From Cutibacterium porci (lineage in GTDB: Bacteria; Actinomycetota; Actinomycetes; Propionibacteriales; Propionibacteriaceae): a stretch of DNA of 64,000 nt. Location: the NCBI RefSeq assembly GCF_009696315.1, contig NZ_VUMG01000001.1:372001-436000 (forward strand), read 5' to 3'. The notes under the pieces were generated by a model. That model worked only from the letters and a program-made list of their open reading frames with translations, searched no databases and had not been told where the DNA came from. A program made the translations under genes and the position numbers. Below, one piece after another: positions 29,307-38,535 of this stretch. How positions within the stretch are numbered: the first letter of the stretch is position 1; each line of letters opens with the position of its first letter.

Positions 29307-30605
29307 ATGAAAATTGCCGTCGTCGCCATGGGCAAGATCGGGCTTCCCCTGGCCGTGCAGTTCGCTGAGAAGGGTCACGACGTCATCGGCGTCGACGTAC
29401 AGCAGCGCGTTGTGGACGAGATTAACAAGGGCAACGAGCCCTTTCCTGGTGAGGCGTTTCTCGACGAGAAATTGAAGAAGCTCGTCCCGGCCGGCAAGCT
29501 CACTGCCACCACCGACTACTCCACAGCTATCCCCGGTGCCGACGCGATCGTCCTCGTCGTCCCACTTTTCGTCAATGACGAGACCTGGGAGCCGGACTTC
29601 GGCTGGATGGAGAACGCCACGAAGTCGCTGGCTGAGCATCTGACTCCCGGCACCCTCATCTCGTACGAGACCACTTTGCCGGTCGGCACTACCCGCAATC
29701 GCTGGAAGCCCATGATTGAGGAGATTTCCGGCTTGACTGAGGGTAAGGATTTCCACCTGGTCTTCTCCCCGGAGCGTGTTCTTACCGGTCGCGTCTTCGC
29801 TGACCTGCGCCGTTACCCGAAGCTCGTCGGTGGTTTGAGTGACGAGGGCACTGCTAAGGGCATCGAGTTTTACCAGCAGGTTCTCGACTTTGATGACCGT
29901 GACGACCTTCCTCGCGCCAACGGGGTCTGGGACATGGGCACCGCCGAGGCCGCCGAGATGGCCAAGCTCGCCGAGACGACGTACCGTGACGTCAACATCG
30001 GCCTGGCAAACCAGTTCGGCAAGTACGCTGCCGCCAACGGCATCGATGTTTACAAGGTCATTGACGCCTGCAACTCGCAGCCTTATTCCCACATCCACCG
30101 CCCCGGCATTGCGGTCGGAGGTCACTGCATTCCCGTCTACCCGCGTCTCTACCTGTGGACCGATCCGGATGCCACCATCGTTCGCACCGCCCGCGAGGCC
30201 AATATGACGATGCCGCAGTACTGCGTCGACCAGGCTGTCTCGGTGCTCGGTGACCTGTCCGGCAAGAAGATTGTCGTTCTCGGTGCGTCCTACCGTGGCA
30301 AGGTCAAGGAGACCGCGTTCTCTGGTGTCTTCCCGACCGTCGACATTCTTGCTAAGGCTGGCGCTGACGTCAGCGTCCACGATCCGATGTTCACTGACGA
30401 GGAGCTCGGCAAATTCGGCTTTAAGGCCTACCACATTGGAGAGCCTGTCGACGGTGCCCTGCTGCAGGCAGATCACCCCGAGTACGCTGAACTCACCCCG
30501 GCTGACCTGCCCGGTATCAAGGTGCTCGTCGACGGTCGTCACGTCGTTGATCCGGCCGGGTGGGGAGGCGTCAAGGTCATCGTCGTTGGCGATGGGGAGG
30601 CCTGA
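29307..30605 (+). CDS. wbpA: UDP-GlcNAc 6-dehydrogenase (WbpA/WecC-like nucleotide-sugar dehydrogenase)
   Basis: A 432-aa enzyme. The N-terminal Rossmann domain has AMGKIGLP (residues 7-14), the central domain carries catalytic Cys274 in VGGHCIPVYP, and a C-terminal UDP-binding domain follows. It oxidises C6 of UDP-N-acetylhexosamine to the uronic acid using two NAD. ATG at 29307 with AAGGAG 7 bp before it is chosen over an upstream in-frame start. With wbpB, wbpD, wbpE and the epimerase at 33039 it completes the Wbp pathway. Alone with the epimerase it could instead make UDP-ManNAcA. Confidence 0.85.
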   Translation: MKIAVVAMGKIGLPLAVQFAEKGHDVIGVDVQQRVVDEINKGNEPFPGEAFLDEKLKKLVPAGKLTATTDYSTAIPGADAIVLVVPLFVNDETWEPDFGWMENATKSLAEHLTPGTLISYETTLPVGTTRNRWKPMIEEISGLTEGKDFHLVFSPERVLTGRVFADLRRYPKLVGGLSDEGTAKGIEFYQQVLDFDDRDDLPRANGVWDMGTAEAAEMAKLAETTYRDVNIGLANQFGKYAAANGIDVYKVIDACNSQPYSHIHRPGIAVGGHCIPVYPRLYLWTDPDATIVRTAREANMTMPQYCVDQAVSVLGDLSGKKIVVLGASYRGKVKETAFSGVFPTVDILAKAGADVSVHDPMFTDEELGKFGFKAYHIGEPVDGALLQADHPEYAELTPADLPGIKVLVDGRHVVDPAGWGGVKVIVVGDGEA

Positions 30606-30607
30606 GC

Positions 30608-31744
30608 ATGTCCCTTGCACGCGTCTGTCACGTCTCTACTGTTCATAACCCGCGGGATGGTCGCATCTTCCGAAAGGAGTGCGCCAGCCTTGCCAGGCGC
30701 GGCGCCGATGTGTGGTTCATTGGCGCGCAAGATGGCGACGAGACCGTCGACGGCGTACACGTCGTAGGGATCGGCAGAGCTACCAACCGCATCGACCGCT
30801 TGACCCATCGCCAGGCGAAGGTGTGGAAGGCTCTTGATCGGGTTAATCCTGACCTCGTCCACGTTCACGATCCAGAGCTGATACCGCTGGTATTGGCGTG
30901 GAAGAAGCTGCGTGGCCGGGCTGCCGTTTTCGATGCCCACGAGGACCTCGTCGGTCAGATCGACGGTAAGGAATACTTGTCGCCACGGGTTAAGCCGGTG
31001 GCACGTGCAGTTGCCAAGGCCCTCGTGACCGCGGCTGATAAGGGGTTTGATGGCATCGTCACAGTAACTGACGGTGTCGCCGAGGATTTCAAGAATCGCA
31101 ACCAGGAGCTGGTCCACAACTACCCGCTGTTATCGAGTTTTGAGACAACGGTGGAGGGGGAGAAGGTTCCAGGTCAGATCGTCTACGTCGGAATGCTGTC
31201 TAAGGGGCGTCAGACCGACAAGATGTTCGACATGATGGATCTGCTCGACGGCGACGCACGCCTCGTCATCGCCGGTAAGCAGGACCCTGAGGTCGGTTAC
31301 CTGTTCAATGAGCTCGACAAGCACCCGCGTGTCGATTATCGGGGGTCGATCTCAGTCGATGAGGTTCCCGGTCTGCTCGGATCCTCGGTTGTCGGACTGG
31401 TCTTCTTGGAGCCGCTGCCGAATTACGTCAATTCGCTTCCTACCAAGCTCTTTGAGTACATGGCGGCCGGTATCCCATTCATCTCGACTGACTTGCCGTT
31501 CCTGGTGAACATGCTTGACAAGTGGGACTGCGGTGTCTTCGTCGACACATCGACGGACGCGACGGCTGCGGCTGATGCGGCTAGGCAGTTGTTGGCTGAT
31601 GCCGACCGTTGCAAACGGCTTGGTGAGAACGGTCGACGAGCTATCGCAGAGGAGTTCAACTTCGAGGCCGACGTTGACGCCCTCATCTCGGTTGAGGAGC
31701 GCGCCCTTAAACGTCAGGACTCCCAGATCGTCGAGGCATGCTGA
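30608..31744 (+). CDS. GT4-family glycosyltransferase (paralogue A)
   Basis: A 378-aa GT-B enzyme. Motifs: HVHDPELIPLVLAWKKLRG, FDAHEDLVGQ, LVIAGKQDPE and LPNYVNSLPTKLFEYMAAG. ATG at 30608 has GGGGAGG 7 bp upstream; the in-frame start at 30560 overlaps wbpA. It is strikingly similar to the protein at 34112, including the HDPELIP and LPTKLFEYMA blocks, so the two arose by duplication. It probably adds a residue to the same repeat unit that contains the Wbp sugar. Confidence 0.87.
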   Translation: MSLARVCHVSTVHNPRDGRIFRKECASLARRGADVWFIGAQDGDETVDGVHVVGIGRATNRIDRLTHRQAKVWKALDRVNPDLVHVHDPELIPLVLAWKKLRGRAAVFDAHEDLVGQIDGKEYLSPRVKPVARAVAKALVTAADKGFDGIVTVTDGVAEDFKNRNQELVHNYPLLSSFETTVEGEKVPGQIVYVGMLSKGRQTDKMFDMMDLLDGDARLVIAGKQDPEVGYLFNELDKHPRVDYRGSISVDEVPGLLGSSVVGLVFLEPLPNYVNSLPTKLFEYMAAGIPFISTDLPFLVNMLDKWDCGVFVDTSTDATAAADAARQLLADADRCKRLGENGRRAIAEEFNFEADVDALISVEERALKRQDSQIVEAC

Positions 31745-33003
31745 CTCGTGTTCTTGTGGCCCTACTGCCGTTGACGGTGTTCTTCGGTTCCTACGCGGCG
31801 GTGGGGCCCCTGACGTCCTTTCGGGTTGTCGTCGCTGCTCTCGGCGTTGCGGCCCTCATTAGGGGAGCGTCATGGTCGCGGCAGCGGGCGTTAGCTATTT
31901 TCGGTGCGGTATGGATAGTCGTCGGGGTGACATCCGGTCTGTTGGCCTCATGGACGCCTGCCTGGGGTGACCTCGTCAATCTCGTTATCGGGTTCGTGCT
32001 GGTGTGGGCGCTATCACGGGTGCGCGGCGACCATACTCTTGGTGACCTCACTCATGGCTGGGAGGTCGCTATCGTTATCAGCCTTCCGATTGCTGTGTGG
32101 GAGAACCGCACGACGAGACACTTGCCGCGATTCATCGACGGTCAGTGGCAGGGGCGGCCGCTGGTATATCCGCTGCCGGGAACTTTTTTCCCTAACCCGA
32201 ATTATTATGCCTTGTTTCTCGTGTTGGGGTTGGCGCTTATCGTCTGGCACACGGTCATTCGGGGCGGATGGGAACGCTGGTGCCACGGCGTGATAGCCCT
32301 GATAACCTGCTACCTTCTGCTGCTCACTGGGTCGAAATTGTGTCTGCTGGGCGCGGCTCTCATGGCCGCCGGGGTGGCACTGACGTGGAGATGGGGCCGC
32401 ATTGCCGTCAGCGTCGGATTAGCGACGCTTGTTGTTGCGGCCCTGGGGCCGTTACGCGCAACGCTCATGTCGATCTGGAACGACGTCACCGCAGTTATGG
32501 TCCACCACGCCGATCTGGGCGCCCATTCGTGGCCGGTACGTCTGTCGTTGCTGGCCTTCGGGATCCACCTTGTCGCAATGCGACCCCTCATTGGTGCTGG
32601 CCCCGGGGGATTCGCCCACCTCGCTCGTCACCCCGGCGATTTTGCACTACATCACAAGACCAATCCGCATAATGGTCTGATTCATGTGGCCTGTGATTAC
32701 GGGGCCCTCATTGCTCTCGTGCTCATCGTGGCGTGGGTGTGGGGAATTGGTCGAGCGTTCCGACAGTGTGTGCGCCCGCCCGCCGCGACACGCCAGATCG
32801 CCAGATTGTACGCCGCGATGATGTTCGCGGTTCCTGCGTTGATGATGGCCAATAGCGTTTTTGTCGGTCCCAACGTTGTTGCGCTCTGGATGGCGGTACT
32901 AGTCCTGCTTGACACCATGCTCGGTTCGATGGATTCGCGGTGCGATGGATGGCACAGACCTTGTCACCGCGCCGGTTCCCCTCGACGGGAACCGATAAGC
33001 TGA
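31738..33003 (+). CDS. O-antigen ligase/polymerase-like membrane protein (4 of 4)
   Basis: A 421-aa polytopic protein with about 11 hydrophobic segments. The loop LIGAGPGGFAHLARHP followed by TNPHNGLIHVACDYG fits the Wzy/WaaL superfamily. It overlaps the upstream glycosyltransferase by 7 bp. It sits between two paralogous GT4 genes and next to the epimerase gene, and is the best Wzy candidate of this block. It is closer to the protein at 16981 than to those at 12957 and 21352. Confidence 0.72.
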   Translation: MLTRVLVALLPLTVFFGSYAAVGPLTSFRVVVAALGVAALIRGASWSRQRALAIFGAVWIVVGVTSGLLASWTPAWGDLVNLVIGFVLVWALSRVRGDHTLGDLTHGWEVAIVISLPIAVWENRTTRHLPRFIDGQWQGRPLVYPLPGTFFPNPNYYALFLVLGLALIVWHTVIRGGWERWCHGVIALITCYLLLLTGSKLCLLGAALMAAGVALTWRWGRIAVSVGLATLVVAALGPLRATLMSIWNDVTAVMVHHADLGAHSWPVRLSLLAFGIHLVAMRPLIGAGPGGFAHLARHPGDFALHHKTNPHNGLIHVACDYGALIALVLIVAWVWGIGRAFRQCVRPPAATRQIARLYAAMMFAVPALMMANSVFVGPNVVALWMAVLVLLDTMLGSMDSRCDGWHRPCHRAGSPRREPIS

Positions 33004-33038
33004 GGTCCCGTATGGTACGCGGGCAGGAAGGTTCATTA

Positions 33039-34112
33039 ATGCGCGTCGTGAGCATCGTCGGGGCTCGACCCCAGTTCGTGAAGTTGGCCCCGGTGGCCAG
33101 GGCTTTTGCGGCCGAGGGGATCGACCACAAGATCATCCACACCGGGCAGCACTACGACGTCAACATGTCTGACTCCTTCTTCGTCGAGCTCGGGATCCCG
33201 AACCCGGACCTGCATCTCGGTGTAGGGGGTGGCTCCCACGGCGTCATGACCGGTCGAATGCTAGAGCAGCTCGACCCGGTGCTCGAAGAGATGGACCCCG
33301 ACTGGGTGCTCGTCTATGGCGACACTAACTCGACTATTGCCGGCACCCTCTCGGCGGTGAAGATGCACCTGCCGGTGGCCCATTTGGAGGCGGGACTGCG
33401 CTCCTTCAACCGCCGCATGCCTGAGGAGCACAACCGTGTCCTCACTGACCACGCCGCCGATCTGTGCCTTGCCCCGACTCAGGTAGCCATGGGTCATCTG
33501 GCCGAGGAGGGGTTGTCTTCCCGGGCGGTTCTTGTCGGAGATGTGATGACCGACGTGTGCCTACAAGTGCGCGAATCTGTGCTCGCCAGCCCGCGTCCAG
33601 TGCCCGGTGTGGTGGCGGGCGAGGAGTACGTCATGGCGACGATTCACCGCGCCGATAACACTGACGATCCCGAGCGCCTATCCCACATCCTTGACGCCCT
33701 CGGTGGCCTTGATCGTAAGGTTATTTTGCCGGTGCATCCGCGTCTGCGCGCTCGGGCCGAGGCTGATGGCATCACCATCGCTCGTGGAAAACTCACCACC
33801 ATCGATCCATTGGCCTACCCTGACATGGTCAACGCCGTCACCAACGCCGCTGGAGTCATCACCGATTCGGGTGGTTTGCAGAAAGAGGCCTTCCTCCTTG
33901 GCACTATTTGCACCACGGTGCGCACCGAGACCGAGTGGGTGGAGACCGTCGAGAATGGCTGGAATGTGCTCGATCCCGACGCCGAGCACCTACGCGAGTA
34001 CGCCACACGCCCGCACCCCGCGCGTGATCCGGGGCATCCCTACGGTGATGGCAAGGCTGCACGCAATGTTGCTGCGGTGCTGTTGAAGGCCGGCGAACGA
34101 GACCGCTCCTGA
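33039..34112 (+). CDS. wecB: Non-hydrolysing UDP-N-acetylglucosamine 2-epimerase family protein (WecB/WbpI)
   Basis: A 357-aa enzyme. SIVGARPQFVKLAP at the N-terminus, HLEAGLRSFNRRMPEEHNR near residue 115 and ITDSGGLQKEA near residue 270 are family signatures. WecB acts on UDP-GlcNAc and WbpI on UDP-GlcNAc3NAcA; the sequence alone does not separate them. The presence of wbpA, B, D and E in the window favours the WbpI reaction giving UDP-ManNAc3NAcA. ATG at 33039 with AGGAAGG upstream is preferred over 32940. The stop overlaps the next start (TGATG). Confidence 0.88.
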   Translation: MRVVSIVGARPQFVKLAPVARAFAAEGIDHKIIHTGQHYDVNMSDSFFVELGIPNPDLHLGVGGGSHGVMTGRMLEQLDPVLEEMDPDWVLVYGDTNSTIAGTLSAVKMHLPVAHLEAGLRSFNRRMPEEHNRVLTDHAADLCLAPTQVAMGHLAEEGLSSRAVLVGDVMTDVCLQVRESVLASPRPVPGVVAGEEYVMATIHRADNTDDPERLSHILDALGGLDRKVILPVHPRLRARAEADGITIARGKLTTIDPLAYPDMVNAVTNAAGVITDSGGLQKEAFLLGTICTTVRTETEWVETVENGWNVLDPDAEHLREYATRPHPARDPGHPYGDGKAARNVAAVLLKAGERDRS

Positions 34113-35233
34113 TGGTGAGTTCTTCCCGTCGGGGCAGAGTCGTCTCCCTCTCGACAGTGCATCACGGCCACGACAACAGGGTTTTCAACAAGGAAGCCAA
34201 GGCGCTTGTCGCGGCGGGTTACGATTACCACCTTGTCATTTCGGCCGACCGTGATGGGGTCGACCAGGGGGTTCCCGTCGTCGCACTGCACCGCGAGGAG
34301 AGTCGGATTCGCCGACTCGTCGTCAGTCAGCGGGAGGCGTGGCACCAGCTGCGCGTCCTTGAACCGGACGTGTTGCATATCCATGATCCTGAGCTGATTC
34401 CACTGGCACTAGCGTGGCGCCAACGGCATCGCTGCAAGGTGATCTACGATGCGCACGAAGACCTCATCGGCCAAGTTGACACGAAACCGTACCTGGGGGC
34501 GGTAACGAGACCACTGGCCAGAATGGCCGCTCGTGGGCTTGTAGGGTTGGCCGGCCGCAGCGCCGACGCCGTCGTTGCGGCCACGCCGACTGTGGGGGAG
34601 AGGTTTCACCACGCCCCGGTCACGGTAGTGCGCAATTACCCGTGGCTAAGCAACTACACCACGACACCAAATCCAGTGCCCGGGCGGCTGGCATACGTTG
34701 GCGACCTGTCTGAGGAGCGCAAGCTTTCCTTCATGATCGAGGTGACGCGAAAGGTTCGTCAGCGAGTGTCGGGAACACATTTAGTACTCGCCGGGCGGGT
34801 GTTGCCGCGCTGCCAAGAGACGGTAGAGCAGGCTGTGGCGGAGGGGTTTGTGGAGCATCTCGGGTTGGTGGCTCCTACCGAGGTGCCGCAGGTACTGGCT
34901 AGCGCACAGGTCGGTTTGGTCTTCCTTAAGCCGTTGCCGAACTATGTTGCGTCGCTGCCGACGAAGCTGTTTGAGTACATGGCTTCCCAGGTGCCTTTTG
35001 CTGCCTCGGACTTCCAGGCTTGGCGCGAGATGTTCGATGGTTTTGGGGCTGGGGTCTTTGTTGATACTGAAGATGTCACTGCTACGGCGAATGCCCTTAG
35101 CGAGTTGTTGGCTGATCCACAGCGGTGCCGGAAGATGGGGTATGCCGGGCGTCGAGCGGTTGAGTTGGGGCTCAACTTCGAGTCTCAGGCGGAGGCTCTG
35201 ACTGATCTGGTCGCCGGTTTACTCGAGGGCTGA
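34112..35233 (+). CDS. GT4-family glycosyltransferase (paralogue B)
   Basis: A 373-aa GT-B enzyme paralogous to the one at 30608: HIHDPELIPLALAW, YDAHEDLIGQVDTK, LVLAGRVLP and LPNYVASLPTKLFEYMA line up at the same spacing. It probably adds a different residue of the same glycan. It is the last gene of the wbpA block; 118 bp separate it from a palindromic element. Confidence 0.87.
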   Translation: MVSSSRRGRVVSLSTVHHGHDNRVFNKEAKALVAAGYDYHLVISADRDGVDQGVPVVALHREESRIRRLVVSQREAWHQLRVLEPDVLHIHDPELIPLALAWRQRHRCKVIYDAHEDLIGQVDTKPYLGAVTRPLARMAARGLVGLAGRSADAVVAATPTVGERFHHAPVTVVRNYPWLSNYTTTPNPVPGRLAYVGDLSEERKLSFMIEVTRKVRQRVSGTHLVLAGRVLPRCQETVEQAVAEGFVEHLGLVAPTEVPQVLASAQVGLVFLKPLPNYVASLPTKLFEYMASQVPFAASDFQAWREMFDGFGAGVFVDTEDVTATANALSELLADPQRCRKMGYAGRRAVELGLNFESQAEALTDLVAGLLEG

Positions 35234-35351
35234 TTTTCGGCTGGGGACGTGTCCAGCTCATAGTGACCTCGTTAGCCTTCTTGGCTTCGCGTCCGTCACT
35301 GTTGGTCGCCCGTATGTACCGGCGGCTATAGCTTTCATCCCCCTCTTTCGC

Positions 35352-35428
35352 TGTGGTGATCCGGGTCGGGATGGGCCTCGGTGTCATTCCTGCCAGCAGA
35401 CGCCAGAGTCACGAACCGACTTTCCACA
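35352..35428. repeat. 77-bp palindromic intergenic element, copy 4
   Basis: Left arm TGTGGTGATCCGGGTC; right arm (reverse complement) TGTGGAAAGTCGGTTCG. The centre is less conserved (TGTCA at 31-35). It spans the in-frame ATG at 35381 of the next reading frame, which argues that the real start of that gene is further downstream. A perfect Streptomyces-type DnaA box (TTGTCCACA, 35454-35462) follows 25 bp later. Confidence 0.65.
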
Positions 35429-35512
35429 GGCTGGTTGCGTAACCGGACCGAAGTTGTCCACAGGTCTGAAATTGCGTGGCGGAAATCAACTCTTCCGACG
35501 ACAACTTTTTAC

Positions 35513-36460
35513 GTGAGGAATCTTGGAGAACAACTCGACCGGCGGGGTGTGGCCCGCATCCATCGGCACAGCTATGTCCGGGGCCAGGCCGACCGGGCGG
35601 TAGCCCGCGGGGACGCCGTACGCATCTTGCCGGGAGTGGTCGCTGTGACTGCCCTAGCCCGGGACCCGAGGGTCATTATCCGGGCGTTACTGCTGTGGCA
35701 CCGCGACATTGTGCTGGTCGGCAAAGCGGGCCTCGTCATGCTCGGGATGACGGCTCCAGGCACAAACCGGCGCATGGACTTTCATCGCGTTAACGAGGTG
35801 GAGGCGTTCTCTACAACTCGGCGCGTCAGCCGGCCGGGAATTCGGGTGCGTCGGTGGCATGTGCCACGCAGGTTTATTACTGAGCGGGAGCACGTTCGTG
35901 TTGCCGCCGCCGAAGTGTCGGTGCTCATACTGGCTATACAGGGCGAGTGGGAATGGGTATGTGAGGCGCTGCGACAACGAGTCGTGACGCCCGAATCGTG
36001 TCGACGAGCGCGTAACAGTCTGAGGGGTCGATATCCCAAGATCATGATTGATGCGGCACTGGCTGACATCTGCCTTGCCGCATGGTCAATTCCAGAACTG
36101 GAGATGGGAAGGGTGCTCCGTGCGACAGGGATCACGGGGCATAAACCGAATCATAGAATTCGCGTGGGTGATCGGTATTACTACCTTGACCAGGCCTTTG
36201 AGGCTGAGAAGGTGGCTTTGGAGGTCGATGGTCGGTCAGTTCATGGAACTATCGATGGGTTTGAGGCGACCATGATGCGTACAGCGCAATTGGATCGTCA
36301 CGGCTGGAAGGTGCTTCACGTCACCCCAACCATGTTCCGTGAAAACCCCAGGTTTGTCCTAGACTGGCTCGCCTCCCACCTCCACCGACGCCATCGACCC
36401 AAAACGATGTTCACTGAGCCAACCTTGCGGCGGATTATGAACGGTGCTGCTCCCGCTTGA
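35513..36460 (+). CDS. DUF559/Vsr-like endonuclease-fold protein with winged-helix-like N-terminus
   Basis: About 315 aa. The N-terminal part (ARIHRHSYVRG ... VRILPGVVAV) resembles the AbiEi-like domain common in actinobacterial proteins of this type. The C-terminus has a PD-(D/E)XK-like core: YYYLDQAFEAEKVALEVDG, then RSVHG, and QLDRHGWKVLHVTP, as in DUF559 proteins. The in-frame ATG at 35381 lies inside the 77-bp element and the stretch up to about 35510 does not look coding, so GTG at 35513 (or GTG 35549) is preferred; no good SD supports any of them. DNA cleavage has not been shown for most such proteins. Confidence 0.6.
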   Translation: MRNLGEQLDRRGVARIHRHSYVRGQADRAVARGDAVRILPGVVAVTALARDPRVIIRALLLWHRDIVLVGKAGLVMLGMTAPGTNRRMDFHRVNEVEAFSTTRRVSRPGIRVRRWHVPRRFITEREHVRVAAAEVSVLILAIQGEWEWVCEALRQRVVTPESCRRARNSLRGRYPKIMIDAALADICLAAWSIPELEMGRVLRATGITGHKPNHRIRVGDRYYYLDQAFEAEKVALEVDGRSVHGTIDGFEATMMRTAQLDRHGWKVLHVTPTMFRENPRFVLDWLASHLHRRHRPKTMFTEPTLRRIMNGAAPA

Positions 36461-36534
36461 AACCGCGGCGCGGTCTAAGAGCGAGGCACTGGAGTCTTGC
36501 CCTGCCCCTCACATTCACTTCTTTCTAACCCCGT

Positions 36535-36611
36535 TGTGGAAATCGGGGTGATGCCCAACTCATCTGCAACCTCACGGAGCATGGTGGACTGTCAGGTACC
36601 TGATTACCACA
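36535..36611. repeat. 77-bp palindromic intergenic element, copy 5
   Basis: Left arm TGTGGAAATCGGGGTGA; right arm (reverse complement) TGTGGTAATCAGGTACC. The T-type arm is on the right, so this copy is inverted relative to copies 1-4. It lies between convergent genes (36460 + and 36740 -). The rest of this 279-bp gap shows no other clear feature. Confidence 0.75.
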
Positions 36612-36739
36612 AACACAATGGCCCTGTGGTAACGCAGGTCCTAATAACTGATGGACTGTTTCTTGGCGGGCTCAGGCTCACGACATCGGAGGATGGGGGT
36701 GGCGTTTTCGCGTCTCCCCTACCCACCGATCGTGACGTG

Positions 36740-37021
36740 TCACTTGTAGGAGTAGAAATCGGGGGCCGTTGATACTCGCCCGATGCCACATAGCGGGGTA
36801 GCGTGACCGTCAGCCCGTGGATCGCGACGCCGGGTCACTCTGCCGCCGCTGGGCTTGCGCTGAGCGAGATTCTCGAACAACGAAGGATCCTGAGAACCCT
36901 TGTCCCGCGGACCTTTGCGCAGAGCTACTACTGCGATTCCGACAATGGCGACGGCAGCCACCGCTACGGTGATCAAGGTGCCCTTGGTGATCTCTTCAGG
37001 GCGGATGTCGGTTTTACTCAT
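36740..37021 (-). CDS. Small single-pass membrane protein downstream of ndh
   Basis: A 93-aa protein with one TM helix (about residues 15-36: ITVAVAAVAIVGIAVVAL) and a basic cytoplasmic tail. ATG at 37021 has GAGGAG 5 bp upstream and follows the ndh stop by 5 bp. I do not recognise the family. Because it is tightly linked to NDH-2 it might help membrane placement of that enzyme, but nothing in the sequence proves it. Confidence 0.6.
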   Translation of the reverse strand: MSKTDIRPEEITKGTLITVAVAAVAIVGIAVVALRKGPRDKGSQDPSLFENLAQRKPSGGRVTRRRDPRADGHATPLCGIGRVSTAPDFYSYK

Positions 37022-37026
37022 GCTCC

Positions 37027-38409
37027 TCACTTCTTCCCGTCGATGGGCTTGGCGCCCTTTTCGTCGTCGTCACGGAGGGCATTCTTGTTCATGTTCTCTT
37101 TGCCCTCCTCGGTGAGGACGTCACCGACAATGGCTCCGGCCTCGCGGTGGAAGGCGATGTAGCGGGCGCTGAGGTTGATCATGGCCTGTAGACGGTTGCG
37201 GCCTCCCAACAGGGTGTAGACGTGTACGGTGACCCACGTCAGCCACGCGCCGATTCCGGTGAACTTGAGCCTTTCGGATAGCTGCACGACGGCAGAATTT
37301 CGGCCAATCGTCGCCATCGTGCCCTTGTCGTTGTACTCGAATTTCTCCAGCGGCTCGCCGAGCTCAAGGTGAACGATCTGACGGGCCACGCACTTTCCAC
37401 CCTGGATGGCGGGCTGAGCGAGTTGAGGTTTGGGGTCCTCGGTATTGATGGCACCGTCGCCGATAGCAAAGATGCGGTCTTGGCCGTTGACGAGCAGGGT
37501 GCCATCGGTGGCGACACGGCCGCCGCGACCTTGCTCGAATCCCCAATCTGCAATGGACTTGTGGGCACCAACGCCAGCAGCCCAGATAACCATGTCGGCG
37601 GGGAGGGTCTGTCCGTCTTTGAGGAGCACGGAGTTGCTCCGTACTTCGGCGATGGCAGTCTTGGTGCGCACATCCACGCCGCGTTTCTGCAACTGGCGGC
37701 GAGTGTAGTGACGCAGCGTCGAGTCAAATGGCATCAGGAGATGGTCGGCCATCTCGACGAGGGTCACGTGAACTCGGTCGATAGACACGCCCGGGAAAAT
37801 TGCTGGGATGCCGATGGACTTCATCTCAGCGAGGGTGCCGGCCATCTCGACGCCGGTCGGGCCGCCGCCAACGATGACGACGTCAAAGGTCTTGTCATGC
37901 TGGGTGTCAAGGTCCTCAAGGTGGGTGAAGATGGCGTCACGAGCGCGCAGCGAGGAGGCGCGGGTGTAAATGGTGTACGAGTTCTCGGCAGCACCGGGCG
38001 TGCCGAAGAAGTTGGCCCCTACCCCCTGAGACAGGACGAGGTAGTCGTAGGAAACCGGGTCGCCGTTGTCGACCTCGACAATTCGGTTCTCGGTGTCGAT
38101 GCCGGTGACGCAAGCACGACGGAAGTGGGTGCGCGGACCGTTTTGGGCAGCGAAGGAGCGAAGTCGGTAGGTGACGTCCCCAGGATTAAGGCCACCGGTC
38201 GCAACTTGGTACAGCAGCGGCTGGAACGTGGTGTAAGGGTTGCGGTCGATGAGGGTGACATCGCAACCTGCTTCGGCAGTTTTCTCGGCAGCAGCCAGGC
38301 CGCCGAATCCGGCGCCGACGATGACAACTCGAGGCTTGGAGTCTGCCAGGACCGGTTTGCGACCTAGGCCCGGCAGGCCGATGTCCGACAACAGGGTATT
38401 GATGTCCAT
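37027..38409 (-). CDS. ndh: Type II NADH:quinone oxidoreductase (NDH-2)
   Basis: A 460-aa flavoprotein with two dinucleotide-binding folds: GAGFGG (32-37, FAD) and GGGPTG (181-186, NADH). FQPLLYQVATGGL and AIGDGAINTEDPKPQLAQPA are typical of NDH-2. The C-terminal region has amphipathic stretches for membrane attachment. It oxidises NADH and reduces menaquinone without pumping protons, feeding the respiratory chain that ends at the bd oxidase served by CydDC in this window. It is cotranscribed with the small membrane protein gene and divergent from the Nudix gene. Confidence 0.93.
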   Translation of the reverse strand: MDINTLLSDIGLPGLGRKPVLADSKPRVVIVGAGFGGLAAAEKTAEAGCDVTLIDRNPYTTFQPLLYQVATGGLNPGDVTYRLRSFAAQNGPRTHFRRACVTGIDTENRIVEVDNGDPVSYDYLVLSQGVGANFFGTPGAAENSYTIYTRASSLRARDAIFTHLEDLDTQHDKTFDVVIVGGGPTGVEMAGTLAEMKSIGIPAIFPGVSIDRVHVTLVEMADHLLMPFDSTLRHYTRRQLQKRGVDVRTKTAIAEVRSNSVLLKDGQTLPADMVIWAAGVGAHKSIADWGFEQGRGGRVATDGTLLVNGQDRIFAIGDGAINTEDPKPQLAQPAIQGGKCVARQIVHLELGEPLEKFEYNDKGTMATIGRNSAVVQLSERLKFTGIGAWLTWVTVHVYTLLGGRNRLQAMINLSARYIAFHREAGAIVGDVLTEEGKENMNKNALRDDDEKGAKPIDGKK

Positions 38410-38535
38410 CTAGACCTCCGATTGATGTTGTGATGTGACGATCCTCCCAAAAATGTCTCGTCACTTGCAATGAGGTAGGTGCCATCAGGAGGTATCGAAC
38501 AGGCACTTCTGCTTCCAGCGTGACAGGCTGGGAGC

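Noticed and set aside
29301-30620. 439-codon open frame antisense to wbpA
   Set aside because: A shadow of the strong codon bias of wbpA; no SD, and no recognisable protein motif.
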